A stretch of 60,301 nucleotides of DNA from contig NZ_JANIBM010000029.1 in assembly GCF_024505045.1 (NCBI RefSeq), forward strand, positions 1-60,301, read 5' to 3'. Below, in pieces: positions 10,613 through 19,783 of this stretch. Under the pieces are notes generated by a model, which was not told the DNA's origin, did no database searches, and saw only the letters and a list, made by a program, of their open reading frames with translations. The DNA is from Methylomonas aurea (GTDB lineage: Bacteria; Pseudomonadota; Gammaproteobacteria; Methylococcales; Methylomonadaceae). Each line of letters begins with the position of its first letter. The first letter of the stretch is position 1. A program made the position numbers and the translations under genes.

Positions 10613-10660
10613 CGTTCGCGCGGCGACAACTCAGAACACGCGCGAACGCTATCTCTGAGT
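10613..10660 (+). promoter_or_regulatory. Interleaved inverted repeats in the cytochrome leader
   Basis: Two perfect inverted repeats interlock. Arms 10613-10622 and 10639-10648 (CGTTCGCGCG/CGCGCGAACG) form one stem; arms 10629-10635 and 10654-10660 (ACTCAGA/TCTGAGT) form another. The order A-B-A'-B' means they are either mutually exclusive hairpins or a pseudoknot. The block ends 32 nt before the cytochrome start codon. A plain terminator for the upstream gene is unlikely because no T-tract follows. Confidence 0.5.
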
Positions 10661-10692
10661 CAATAATTACTACAACACCGAGGAGACCGAGA

Positions 10693-10950
10693 ATGAAAAA
10701 AGCCCTAATAACCTTCACCGCATCTATTGCCGTAGCCTTGCTGCCATCCTTGGCGTCTGCCGGAGAAGCCGATACCTGCAAAGGTTGCCACAACGGCTCG
10801 GTGGCACCGGGGGTCGACGCTTTGAAAAGCAAATTCAAAACCGTAGACGAGTTGGTGGCCGGCGCCAAAGCCTCCAAAAACGACATGATGAAACCGATGC
10901 AGGCCGACACCGCCAAACTGAAAGCGGCGGCCGCCGAAATCCTGAAATAA
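10693..10950 (+). CDS. Small monohaem c-type cytochrome
   Basis: An 85-residue exported protein: signal peptide of about 23 residues ending in LASAG, then one haem motif CKGCH (mature N-terminal region), then an Ala/Lys-rich helical tail with Met residues (NDMMKPM) that may supply the sixth haem ligand. It fits small class I cytochromes of the c553/c555 type that carry electrons in the periplasm. AGGAG precedes the ATG by about 8 nt. It lies 167 bp after the cyclase gene, behind an unusual structured leader. Confidence 0.88.
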   Translation: MKKALITFTASIAVALLPSLASAGEADTCKGCHNGSVAPGVDALKSKFKTVDELVAGAKASKNDMMKPMQADTAKLKAAAAEILK

Positions 10951-11012
10951 GCCTAGGCATCGGCCAAGCCCGCACACCGTAGCCGGCAGCAAAACCGGCC
11001 GCTGCGGTTTCG

Positions 11013-11040
11013 GCCCGGAACGTCGATTGGCGTTCCGGGC
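11013..11040 (+). terminator. Strong hairpin after the cytochrome gene
   Basis: A perfect 10-bp stem (GCCCGGAACG/CGTTCCGGGC) with an 8-nt loop, 62 bp after the cytochrome stop. Only a weak T-rich run (TCCTCGTTCC) follows, so termination is likely but not certain. Confidence 0.6.
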
Positions 11041-11132
11041 TCCTCGTTCCGAACCACTACCGCTACTTCTCACCCGCACCGCCCGCTAATCGTTCACATC
11101 GTTCTCGCCGGCCGAAAACGAAAACATTTCCA

Positions 11133-11858
11133 CTACCGCCGAGCCACCAACCTGACCATGCCGCGCGGCCCCGAATCGAGACTGGCCGCCAAACCGTTGG
11201 CGCTGCAGGCGCCGGCCAATACCTCCGCAGACAGCCGCAGTTTGGGGTAATGGCTGACGCGGGTCCGCCAGACGCCCTGTTCGCGTTCGTGCAAGATGTC
11301 GTGCACCAAAACCGTATCGGGCCGGTATTCCAGAAAACAGGTCAGAATCCGGCTATCGTCGGCCCGGACCGGGATGAAGCGGCGGTCGCCCAGCAGTTCG
11401 GCTGTGTAATCGCGGAAGGTGGCGACAAACGCGCCGCCGGGAAGTAATGCCGCTGCTACCCGCCGGATCAGGGCTTCCACCGCTGCGCAATCCGGTAAAT
11501 GGGTCAGCGTGTCGCCCATGCAGAAAATAGCTGCGACCGGGTCCGGCAGGTAGGCGCCAAAATCCAGCAAGTCGGCATTCACGGTTTCGATCGCCAAATT
11601 GCCGCGCAGGCCTTCGAGGCTGCCGAGCAACAATTCGGAACGATCCACAGCTGTGACCCGGCAACCTCGTTCGGCCAGCGGAATCGCGTGCATGCCGAAA
11701 CCGGCGCCGAGATCGGCCACTTTGCAACCCACTGCCAATGCCAAATCCAGTGCGTCCAGGTCTGCCCGGCCGGCTTGCAAAGCGCTCTCGACGCCGCCGG
11801 CCATCCATAGGTAGATCGGGGCCAAATGGTCCGCGTAATGTCGTTCTACACTGCTCAT
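11133..11858 (-). CDS. Class I SAM-dependent methyltransferase
   Basis: A 241-residue cytoplasmic protein with the Rossmann-type SAM motif I (VADLGAGFGMHAIPLAERG, near residue 48), an acidic motif II (VTAVDRSE) and a GD-T/LPD region typical of methyltransferase domain 25 proteins. The substrate is unknown. AGGAG lies 4-5 nt before the ATG. It is the third gene of a leftward run after the hydroxylase-family and membrane protein genes, separated from the latter by 48 bp. Confidence 0.8.
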   Translation of the reverse strand: MSSVERHYADHLAPIYLWMAGGVESALQAGRADLDALDLALAVGCKVADLGAGFGMHAIPLAERGCRVTAVDRSELLLGSLEGLRGNLAIETVNADLLDFGAYLPDPVAAIFCMGDTLTHLPDCAAVEALIRRVAAALLPGGAFVATFRDYTAELLGDRRFIPVRADDSRILTCFLEYRPDTVLVHDILHEREQGVWRTRVSHYPKLRLSAEVLAGACSANGLAASLDSGPRGMVRLVARR

Positions 11859-11906
11859 ATTCTCCTCTCGGAATCGTTCGATACGCCGAGTGCGGTTCGG
11901 TTGGAT

Positions 11907-12332
11907 TTATATCGCTTTCGTTTTTGCCGCCGCACGCGGCCGATACAGCCAATAGGCCAACAGGCCGTAACCGCAGAACTCGACGACGCCGCAACCGAAC
12001 CAGGCCAATGCCAACGACCCGGGAATCGGGTACAACAGAAACTGGTTCAAGTCGACCAGCAAACCGGCCAGCAAGCCGAAAAACGCGCCGTGGCCGACCG
12101 ATTGCTTCAGATTGGCCGGGCGCACCCAAGCGGCATGGGCATATACGAACAGGCCGGCGATAGCGACGGTCAGCAGCAGCGCCAACGGCAGGCTGCGGCT
12201 CGATGGCGGACGCATCAGCAGTTGCAACTCGGTCTCGGCGTCGGCTAGCAGCAACCCGTGCACCAAGCCGTTCCAAACCAGGGCGAAAGCCGAGATCGCC
12301 AACGCCGCCAGGGCAAACCGCCAGCCGCTCAT
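11907..12332 (-). CDS. Hypothetical four-helix membrane protein
   Basis: A 141-residue inner-membrane protein with four predicted transmembrane segments (about 5-30, 48-68, 83-103, 107-130). I do not recognise the family with confidence. Its start codon overlaps the stop of the upstream hydroxylase-family gene (ATGA), so the two are translationally coupled and probably act together. Confidence 0.7.
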   Translation of the reverse strand: MSGWRFALAALAISAFALVWNGLVHGLLLADAETELQLLMRPPSSRSLPLALLLTVAIAGLFVYAHAAWVRPANLKQSVGHGAFFGLLAGLLVDLNQFLLYPIPGSLALAWFGCGVVEFCGYGLLAYWLYRPRAAAKTKAI

Positions 12333-13126
12333 AGCGATCTCCGCCGCCGGTTAGCGCCGGCCGCGACCGCAGCAGCCGGCGGCCGGGTCACGTCGCGCAC
12401 CAACAGCATGTCCCATAGCCGGTTCGACGCACCGCGGTAAAACCCGGTTTGACCGGCAAACTCCCGCGGATTGCGGAAGGTACCGAATAACAGGTCGAAC
12501 AAGGGCAAGTCGGAGTAATTGCCGGCATGCACGCCCGACTGATGGTGTATGGAATGGCTTTCCGGCCGTTGTAAAAAATAGCCCAGCCAATGCGGCGTCT
12601 TGACGTTGGCGTGCTGAAACACGCTGCAGAACGTGGTCGCATAAAGCACCCAGGCCGCCGCTTGCGGCGTGACGCCGATCAATAGCGTCAAGGCCAGACT
12701 GGACAGCAGCGTCCAACCCAGCATGTCCAACGGGCTAAACCAGAAGGCGCCGAAGCAGTCCAGCCGTTCGGCACTGTGGTGCCACTGGTGAAAACTGCGC
12801 CACAGACTTACAGATGCATGCATAGACCGATGCCACAGATAGACGCCGAATTCGTAGAGTAACAGCCCGGCCAGCGCGCCGTAAGCGTCGCCCAGACCGG
12901 TCAGGTCCAGGCATTGGTAGCGCAGCAAGTAGCCGTTCCACAGCAGCGGCAGATACGACGATAATAGCCAGTAACAAACAAACGCGGCGATGCCTCGCCG
13001 GCGCCAAGCCGGCACCGTCGGCAACGGCCTTGCCGGCAGCAAGGCTTCCCAGGCAATCAGCAGCGCATACAGCGCAAACACGGTTAACGACATCGGGTCG
13101 AGCAATAATTCGAGAGGAGTAGGCAT
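12329..13126 (-). CDS. Fatty acid hydroxylase / sterol desaturase family protein
   Basis: A 265-residue membrane enzyme with the histidine clusters of the superfamily: HRSMH, HQWHH and HSIHH, which hold a di-iron centre. It should insert oxygen into, or desaturate, a lipid at the inner membrane; the substrate is unknown. The start is uncertain: the ATG at 13126 shares its bases with the ATG of the divergent regulator, and an internal ATG at 13093 (MSLTVFALY) is possible. Neither has a good ribosome binding site. Confidence 0.82.
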   Translation of the reverse strand: MPTPLELLLDPMSLTVFALYALLIAWEALLPARPLPTVPAWRRRGIAAFVCYWLLSSYLPLLWNGYLLRYQCLDLTGLGDAYGALAGLLLYEFGVYLWHRSMHASVSLWRSFHQWHHSAERLDCFGAFWFSPLDMLGWTLLSSLALTLLIGVTPQAAAWVLYATTFCSVFQHANVKTPHWLGYFLQRPESHSIHHQSGVHAGNYSDLPLFDLLFGTFRNPREFAGQTGFYRGASNRLWDMLLVRDVTRPPAAAVAAGANRRRRSL

Positions 13127-14252
13127 GGCGTCACACGCAATGGATTCCGACAGAGGCGATACCATAGCCCAGGTTGACGGGCCGGACCAGCGGCAAATCG
13201 GCGCAAAACAGTCCGAATCGGCCAACGCGCCGATTCCGGTGGCGATCTTGATATTTCCGGCCTCCAGCGCCTCGGTGATCTTCGGATTGTACGACTTATT
13301 GTTGTCGGTGGGCCGGGACTGGCCGCTGATCGTCGGCGGCAGCCCCGGCCCGCAGGCGATCCGGCCGCTGCTGGTGGCTGCCGAACCGGGCCCGTTGATG
13401 GTCTGCAACGGCATCCCGGTACCGGTCAATTACCCGCTGGCGGATTGTCCGCCGGTCGCGGTGGTCTGCGTGCCGGAAGTCAACATTCCGCCCAGCGCAC
13501 CGATGACCGGTCTGTTCGACCGGGAAATCGCTTGGCTGATCGAGCGCTACCACGCCGGTGCGACGCTGGCCGCATCCTGCTCCGGCGCGATGCTGCTGGC
13601 CGAGGCCGGCCTGCTCGACGGCCACGACGCCACCACCCATTGGGCCTACTGCGCGACGTTGCGGCAGCGTTTTCCCAAGGTTAACGTGCACGGCCAGCGT
13701 TCGCTGGTCTGCTCCGGCGACGGCCAGCGTCTGGTCATGGCCGGCGGCGGCACTTCCTGGCTGGATCTGGCCTTGTTTCTGATCGCCCGGCTGGTGTCGG
13801 TGGAAGCGGCAATGCAGGTGGCCAAACTGAATCTGATCGACTGGCATCAGATCGGCCAACAGCCTTATGCGCGATTGGCGCAGACGCGCCAGGTCGAGGA
13901 CGCGCTCATCGCCCGCTGCCAGGTCTGGATTGCCGAGCATTACCGCAGCCCGGCGCCGGTCGCGGCCATGGCCAAGCTGAGCGGCCTCAGCGAACGCAGT
14001 CTGAACCGGCGCTTCAAAGCCGCCACCGGCCTGTCGCCGCTGGAATACGTGCACACGCTACGCTTGGAGGAAGCCAAACAATTGCTGGAAGCCGGCGACC
14101 TGCCGGTCGAAACCATCGCCCGCGACGTCGGTTACGAAGACGCCGGTTTCTTCAACCGGCTATTCCAACGCCAGGTCAAACTGACGCCGGCCCAATACCG
14201 CAAGCGTTTTCGCGGCTTGCGGCTGTCGCTGGACGGCCCGGCGCGCGGTTAA
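13125..14252 (+). CDS. GlxA-type transcriptional regulator (DJ-1/PfpI plus AraC)
   Basis: A 375-residue regulator. The N-terminal half is a DJ-1/PfpI-like domain with Cys in AASCSGAMLLAEAG. The C-terminal 100 residues are an AraC-type double helix-turn-helix (MAKLSGLSERSLNRRFKAATG, then VETIARDVGYEDAGFFNRLFQR). AGGAG lies 5 nt before the ATG, which strongly supports this start, although the open frame continues upstream. It is divergent from the hydroxylase-family gene with no gap between them, so it may control that gene. Confidence 0.88.
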   Translation: MASHAMDSDRGDTIAQVDGPDQRQIGAKQSESANAPIPVAILIFPASSASVIFGLYDLLLSVGRDWPLIVGGSPGPQAIRPLLVAAEPGPLMVCNGIPVPVNYPLADCPPVAVVCVPEVNIPPSAPMTGLFDREIAWLIERYHAGATLAASCSGAMLLAEAGLLDGHDATTHWAYCATLRQRFPKVNVHGQRSLVCSGDGQRLVMAGGGTSWLDLALFLIARLVSVEAAMQVAKLNLIDWHQIGQQPYARLAQTRQVEDALIARCQVWIAEHYRSPAPVAAMAKLSGLSERSLNRRFKAATGLSPLEYVHTLRLEEAKQLLEAGDLPVETIARDVGYEDAGFFNRLFQRQVKLTPAQYRKRFRGLRLSLDGPARG

Positions 14253-14396
14253 AGCCGCAACGGCGCCGGTGACGATCTTTAAAAACGCACAACCCGACCG
14301 AATTTATTCCGGTTAGCCTATACTCGCCGCCCAACCCGCCTGAATTGGAAAAGCTTGGCAAGTGGCATGATTTTGACGTTACTATCCACTATTGCC

Positions 14397-14410
14397 AATG
14401 CTCGAGCATT
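14397..14410. promoter_or_regulatory. 14-bp perfect palindrome
   Basis: AATGCTCGAGCATT is a perfect palindrome followed by TTTAAAT, 44-57 bp before the next start codon. It could be an operator. A TTGACG lies upstream at 14373, but I see no matching -10 element. Confidence 0.3.
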
Positions 14411-14453
14411 TAAATCTCTTTTTGGAAAAATCTAGTATCCCTCCGCGTCACGC

Positions 14454-14810
14454 ATGAAAAAGCAAAAGAAAAACAAAAGCCTTTGGCTGCAACAAGCCGA
14501 GATCGAAGTCGGTTGCCTATACCTGACCACGGCCGGACAATACCGTGCGGTGCTGGCGATGAAGGGCGAGTTTCTGATCTATGCGCCGAGTTCCGAAGGC
14601 ATGGAACCTTTGGCGCCAGACGACAAAATGCCGTTCGAAAATTCGCCCTGGAAAAAATGCCAGCTTGCCACCTTCGCCCAAAAGGAATACCAGGCATTCG
14701 CTTGGCAAGGCACCCAGGCCATCAAGCACAAACTGACGGCTGCCCAGCTTGCCGAAGCTGTTGCCCAATGCAACGCCAAAGCCGCGATTGCGGCGTTATT
14801 GGCCGAATGA
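14454..14810 (+). CDS. Hypothetical protein, Lys-rich N-terminus
   Basis: A 118-residue soluble protein that I do not recognise. It starts with a basic run (MKKQKKNKS), continues with a beta-rich middle (YLTTAGQYRAVLAMKGEFLIYAP) and ends in an Ala-rich helix. Codon use is like its GC-rich neighbours. There is no clear ribosome binding site, and it stands 73 bp before the radical SAM gene on the same strand. Confidence 0.6.
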   Translation: MKKQKKNKSLWLQQAEIEVGCLYLTTAGQYRAVLAMKGEFLIYAPSSEGMEPLAPDDKMPFENSPWKKCQLATFAQKEYQAFAWQGTQAIKHKLTAAQLAEAVAQCNAKAAIAALLAE

Positions 14811-14883
14811 GCCGCTGCGCGGCCAGCGCCTGTCGATCAGCTGAATTGGCAGCGGCCAGATTCGTATTATCCGGAGTGAATTT

Positions 14884-15945
14884 TTGAAACCCTCTTTCTA
14901 CGATTTGAATTATTCCGATTTAGAAGCGGTTATAAGTCAAAATGGCTTGAATCCGTCAGTCGCGTCCGTTCTTTTTAATTGGCATTACAAGAAAAAGGAA
15001 ACCGCGCCGTGCCTGGAAAAAATATCGAAACAGTCATCGAACTTTTTTCAGCAAAATTTCGACTTTTCGCTGCCCGAAATCGATACGGTTTATGAATCGG
15101 AGAAGGATAGAACCGTAAAATTTTTGTTTAGGCTGAAAGACAGTCATAAAGTCGAGACGGTGCTTATACCGTTTAATAACAAATATTCGATTTGCCTCTC
15201 GTCGCAGGTCGGCTGCGCGATGAATTGTTCGTTTTGCTTTACCGGCGAACAGGGGCTGAAACGCAACTTGACCACCAGTGAGATTATTGGCCAGTTTCTG
15301 CAGGCTTGGCGTTGGTTAGCCAATCATCGGCCTGGCGAACAGCGCATCTTAAATATCGTGTTTATGGGGCAAGGCGAGCCGTTACATAATTTCGATGCCG
15401 TTAAAAAAGCCTGCGAAATTTTCTTATCGCAACACGGCACATCCATCGGCATTCAAAAAATTACCGTTTCAACGGCCGGTTATATTCCGGGGCTGAAAAG
15501 ATGGCGCCAGGAAATTCCGGGCGTCAACCTGGCACTCTCGCTGCATTCACCTGTTACGGAGAAGCGGAATGAACTGATTCCGCTCAACAAAAAATACCCG
15601 CTCGATGAAGTGCTGGCGTATATCGATGAAATTCCTTTACAAAAGAAACAGTTTATTACCTATGAATATATCTTGGTAAAGGATTTCAACGATACCCCGG
15701 ACGATGCCAAAAAACTGGGAACGATGCTGGCAGGCAAAAGCGCCTACATTAATTTAATTCCAATCAATCCGTTTCCGGGGTCTCGTTATACCTGTCCGGA
15801 TTGGGAGACCATCGAAAATTTCAAAGCCGTTTTAGATACTTTTAAAATTCCGACCCTGATCAGAGGCGCCAAAGGCGATGACGTGTTAGCGGCCTGCGGG
15901 CAACTCAATTCAAACGACAAAATATGGCTATCAAATACCGGCTGA
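14884..15945 (+). CDS. RlmN/Cfr-type radical SAM RNA methyltransferase
   Basis: A 353-residue radical SAM enzyme of the RlmN/Cfr family, which methylate adenosine (C2 or C8) in RNA. The cluster cysteines are 111, 115 and 118; the methyl-transfer cysteines are 104 and 338 (AACGQL). Other motifs are [15 protein letters not shown] and [12 protein letters not shown]. Length and Cys spacing are nearer to Cfr (about 349 residues) than to E. coli RlmN (384), yet the C-terminal region reads like RlmN. The start codon is TTG with GGAG 7-8 nt upstream. The gene is visibly AT-richer than its neighbours, suggesting transfer. It may be a paralogue, not the housekeeping RlmN. Confidence 0.82.
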   Translation: MKPSFYDLNYSDLEAVISQNGLNPSVASVLFNWHYKKKETAPCLEKISKQSSNFFQQNFDFSLPEIDTVYESEKDRTVKFLFRLKDSHKVETVLIPFNNKYSICLSSQVGCAMNCSFCFTGEQGLKRNLTTSEIIGQFLQAWRWLANHRPGEQRILNIVFMGQGEPLHNFDAVKKACEIFLSQHGTSIGIQKITVSTAGYIPGLKRWRQEIPGVNLALSLHSPVTEKRNELIPLNKKYPLDEVLAYIDEIPLQKKQFITYEYILVKDFNDTPDDAKKLGTMLAGKSAYINLIPINPFPGSRYTCPDWETIENFKAVLDTFKIPTLIRGAKGDDVLAACGQLNSNDKIWLSNTG

Positions 15946-16430
15946 ATTTATGCCCCTGCTGTTCCGGTCTGGATTTTCAGGCCTGCTGCGGCCCGATCCT
16001 CACCGGCGCGCCGGCCGCGACGGCCGAAGCCTTGATGCGCTCTCGCTACAGCGCGTTCGCAACGCGGCAACTGGACCATATCGAGCTTACGCAAAGCCCG
16101 GAAGTCGGCGCCAAATTCGGGCGCGCCGATATCGAACGGATGGCCGACGAATGTCAATGGACAGGCTTGCAGATCGTCGACCGGGCCGAGCGCGGCGACT
16201 CGGCCGAGGTGGAATTCGTTGCCCGTTTCCGCCAGCACAATCGGGAGATGCTGCATGCCGAGCGTTCGCAGTTCCGCCGCGAAAGCGGTCGTTGGTTGTA
16301 TGTCGGCGGCCGCGCCGAATTGCGCGAAGCGCAACGCGTCTCCGCAAAAGTGGGCCGCAACGATCCGTGCCCGTGCGGTTCCGGCAAAAAAGCCAAGAAA
16401 TGCTGCGGCGCGGCAGCGCGGCCGGACTGA
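15924..16430 (+). CDS. ychJ: YchJ family protein with SEC-C motifs
   Basis: A 168-residue UPF0225/YchJ protein. An N-terminal zinc knuckle ([14 protein letters not shown]) and a C-terminal SEC-C motif ([17 protein letters not shown]) flank an NTF2-like middle ([18 protein letters not shown]). Function is not known in detail. It overlaps the end of the radical SAM gene by 22 bp in another frame, so the two are translated from one message despite their different base composition. Confidence 0.9.
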   Translation: MAIKYRLNLCPCCSGLDFQACCGPILTGAPAATAEALMRSRYSAFATRQLDHIELTQSPEVGAKFGRADIERMADECQWTGLQIVDRAERGDSAEVEFVARFRQHNREMLHAERSQFRRESGRWLYVGGRAELREAQRVSAKVGRNDPCPCGSGKKAKKCCGAAARPD

Positions 16431-16538
16431 CGCCCGGCTGCGAGCCGGCGGTTGGTCAAAACGAAAACCGCACGCCGATTAACAGGCAATTGCTTTCTTT
16501 ATACCCGGCAGGTTTGACGCTCTATCTTTTGTGAACCG

Positions 16539-16562
16539 TATTGCGAATGCTCGCAATATTTT
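16539..16562 (+). terminator. Possible terminator after ychJ
   Basis: An 8-bp stem (TATTGCGA/TCGCAATA, loop ATGC) followed by a short TTTT. Position about 110 bp after ychJ fits, but the T-run is short. Confidence 0.4.
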
Positions 16563-16600
16563 GTCGATTTTCCGCTACGCCGCCGCGTGCGCTAGTGTTT

Positions 16601-16635
16601 TCAGCCCCGTGCCCGCGCGCCGGGAGAGGGGCTGA
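16601..16635. repeat. Inverted repeat near the NlpE-like gene end
   Basis: Perfect 8-bp arms TCAGCCCC/GGGGCTGA enclose a GC-rich loop. It lies 12 bp past the 3' end of the NlpE-like gene. Neither strand has a T-tract, so it may be a REP-like element and not a classical terminator. Confidence 0.4.
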
Positions 16636-16646
16636 TAAGGCAAGGT

Positions 16647-17183
16647 TCAATGGATATGGACTTCGCGGGATTTGGCTTTATCGCTGCGGCTCAGGGTGTA
16701 ATCGTCCTGGTCGCCCGCCAACGGCTGGCCGTCGTTATTCAAATGGACCAAGGTGCCTTCGTCCTTGATCGCAAACAGACGTTTCTCTTCGTTTTTATTG
16801 GACACCAGGGTCAGAGTCCGGCTGCTATCGTCCCAGGTGTATTTACCCTTGTCGTAATACTCGCGCGATGAGGCTTTGGCGTATTGGGTGACCAGCAAGT
16901 AATTGTTCTTTTGCTTTAACGACAAGGTCATTTTGAAGCCGTCGCAACCTTCCTGCTCGCAAGGCAGATAGCCGTAAAACACGCCGCGAAAGCCGCCTGT
17001 CTGGCCGGCTTCTTCCATCTCGGCATGTTTGGAGTGGTCCATGTTCTGCATTTCCCGCGCCTTCAGCGCTTTTTCCTGCAATTTCATGTCCGACTCCGCC
17101 CAGGCAGCGTGACCAAGCGGCAGTAATGCGCCGAAAACAATCATCGTCGCAGTCTTTGTTATTGTTTTAGTTAATGTTTGCAT
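16647..17183 (-). CDS. NlpE-like copper resistance domain protein
   Basis: A 178-residue exported protein: signal peptide (about 1-29, cleaving after HAAWA), a His/Met-rich linker (MQNMDHSKHAEME) and an NlpE N-terminal domain with the hallmark GVFYGYLPCEQEGCDGFKMTLSL, where the CxxxxC pair matches the family Cys motif. NlpE proteins sense envelope or copper stress. There is no lipobox, unlike E. coli NlpE, so this copy is probably soluble in the periplasm. The Met/His linker may bind metal. Confidence 0.8.
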   Translation of the reverse strand: MQTLTKTITKTATMIVFGALLPLGHAAWAESDMKLQEKALKAREMQNMDHSKHAEMEEAGQTGGFRGVFYGYLPCEQEGCDGFKMTLSLKQKNNYLLVTQYAKASSREYYDKGKYTWDDSSRTLTLVSNKNEEKRLFAIKDEGTLVHLNNDGQPLAGDQDDYTLSRSDKAKSREVHIH

Positions 17184-17296
17184 ACCAGATTTTTTCCGTT
17201 TTCAAGCGTGGTTAAAGACGAATTCGAATAGTGCCGCAACCAAGAATACCAGTTTATCGGCCGAGATCAATTTGGCGGCTATCGTGCGATTCGGCG

Positions 17297-18538
<1,242 letters not shown>

Positions 18539-19627
18539 ATGAACATCAAATCCATTTTGACCGCCTGCACATTCGCCGCCGCGATCGCCTTCGACGCCGG
18601 TGCCGCCACCGCCATCGACCACGCCGCCTATTCCCACGACAGTTACAACGGCGCCGTCAATCCCAAATGGCTGACCGCGCTGCCGGATACGCTGAGATTG
18701 AGCCAATTGTCGCTACCAGGAACTCACGACTCGATGGCTTTGTACGGCGGCGACATTCCCCAAACCCAGTCCATGGACCTGGAAACCCAATTGAATGCCG
18801 GCATCCGGGTGCTGGACATCCGTTGCTGGCATATCGCCAACAATTTCCAAATCGCCCACGGCATCGTGTTGCAAAACGCGACCTTCAGCGACGTGTTGGA
18901 TACCGTCGACGCCTTTCTGGCGGCGAATCCGGGCGAAACCGTGGTGATGCGGGTCAAGGAGGAAAATACCGGCAAGAACAATACCCGCAGCTTTGCCGAC
19001 ACCTTCAACGCCATCGCCAGTAAGTATCCCGGCCTGTTCTGGACACCGAACGGCACTAGTAATCCGACACTGGGTTCAGTCCGCGGCAAGGTGGTAATGC
19101 TGCAAAACTTCGCCGGCGTGTTACAGGGCATCTCGTATTCGTCGCTGGAAAACCAGGGCACGGTGCAGGACAACTACGAACTGAAAACCAACTGGGACTT
19201 GTACGGCAAATGGCAGCAGGTCAAAAGCCAAATCATGTCGGCATCAACCGGCGACAGCAATAAAATCTATCTGAATTACCTGAGCGGTGCGACCGGCGCC
19301 TTCCCGTATTTCGTCGCCAGCGGCCACAGTTCCCACGAGACCGGCGCGCCGCAATTGATGACCGGCCTGACCACGCTGACCAACCCGAATACCTATCCGG
19401 ATTTCCCAAGGGTCAGTTGCCTGGGCAGCCTGTGCTCGATCGCCTTCCTGGGAACCAACCAGCTCAGCAGTAAATTCATCGCCGATCTGCGCCTGAATTA
19501 CGCCACTTTGAACGAATTGTACAAACGCTTGAATCTGAACATCCGCCTGACCAAACGGGTGGGCATCATCATGGCCGACTTTCCCGGCATCAGCCTGATC
19601 AACAACGTGATTGCGATGAACAGGTAA
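18539..19627 (+). CDS. Secreted phosphatidylinositol-specific phospholipase C-like protein
   Basis: A 362-residue exported protein with a signal peptide (about 1-23) and a PI-PLC X domain. The catalytic-loop motif LPGTHDSMA (first His), GIRVLDIRCW and FQIAHG (second His) match bacterial Ca-independent PI-PLCs, which cleave phosphatidylinositol by general acid-base chemistry using two His. MRVKEEN and the C-terminal VGIIMADFPG also fit. The substrate in this organism is unknown. The likely promoter is of RpoN type, an unusual control for such an enzyme. GAGG lies about 9 nt before the ATG. Confidence 0.88.
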   Translation: MNIKSILTACTFAAAIAFDAGAATAIDHAAYSHDSYNGAVNPKWLTALPDTLRLSQLSLPGTHDSMALYGGDIPQTQSMDLETQLNAGIRVLDIRCWHIANNFQIAHGIVLQNATFSDVLDTVDAFLAANPGETVVMRVKEENTGKNNTRSFADTFNAIASKYPGLFWTPNGTSNPTLGSVRGKVVMLQNFAGVLQGISYSSLENQGTVQDNYELKTNWDLYGKWQQVKSQIMSASTGDSNKIYLNYLSGATGAFPYFVASGHSSHETGAPQLMTGLTTLTNPNTYPDFPRVSCLGSLCSIAFLGTNQLSSKFIADLRLNYATLNELYKRLNLNIRLTKRVGIIMADFPGISLINNVIAMNR

Positions 19628-19650
19628 ACCGAATGCCAGTAGGTTAAGCC

Positions 19651-19720
19651 GTCATACCGGCAGGGATTGCCGGTATCCAGTCCACAGGGATGTGGCAGCC
19701 GGCATTCACTGCCGGGATGA
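19651..19720. repeat. REP/BIME-like repeat, copy A
   Basis: Two short hairpins in tandem: 19656-19662 with 19668-19674 (ACCGGCA/TGCCGGT), and 19699-19704 with 19710-19715 (CCGGCA/TGCCGG). The left end GTCATnCCnGCAGG and the following ATCCAGT also occur at 59131, so this is a dispersed family. It lies between convergent genes. Confidence 0.75.
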
Positions 19721-19783
19721 GTGTTTTTCCAAACTGAACGGCATTGGTCCGAATCTCCGCCGGACCGCCCGCCAACCCGCCGT

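Noticed and set aside
9178..10692. A 590-codon open frame that runs into the cytochrome gene
   Set aside because: Only the last 85 codons (from 10693) are real. The rest is an alternative-frame shadow of the kinase and cyclase genes, with low-complexity Arg/Gly-rich translation.
14356..14378. Sigma-54-like GGCA element before the 118-residue protein
   Set aside because: The GC dinucleotide does not occur at the required 10-bp spacing.
16601..16635. GGGGCTGA inverted repeat as terminator of the NlpE-like gene
   Set aside because: Position fits, but the minus strand has A residues, not T, after the stem; kept only as a repeat.
17202..17296. Small coding frame after hemF ending FEFVFNHA
   Set aside because: It has no start codon outside hemF and is the tail of a frame running antiparallel to codon use in hemF; not supported as a gene.
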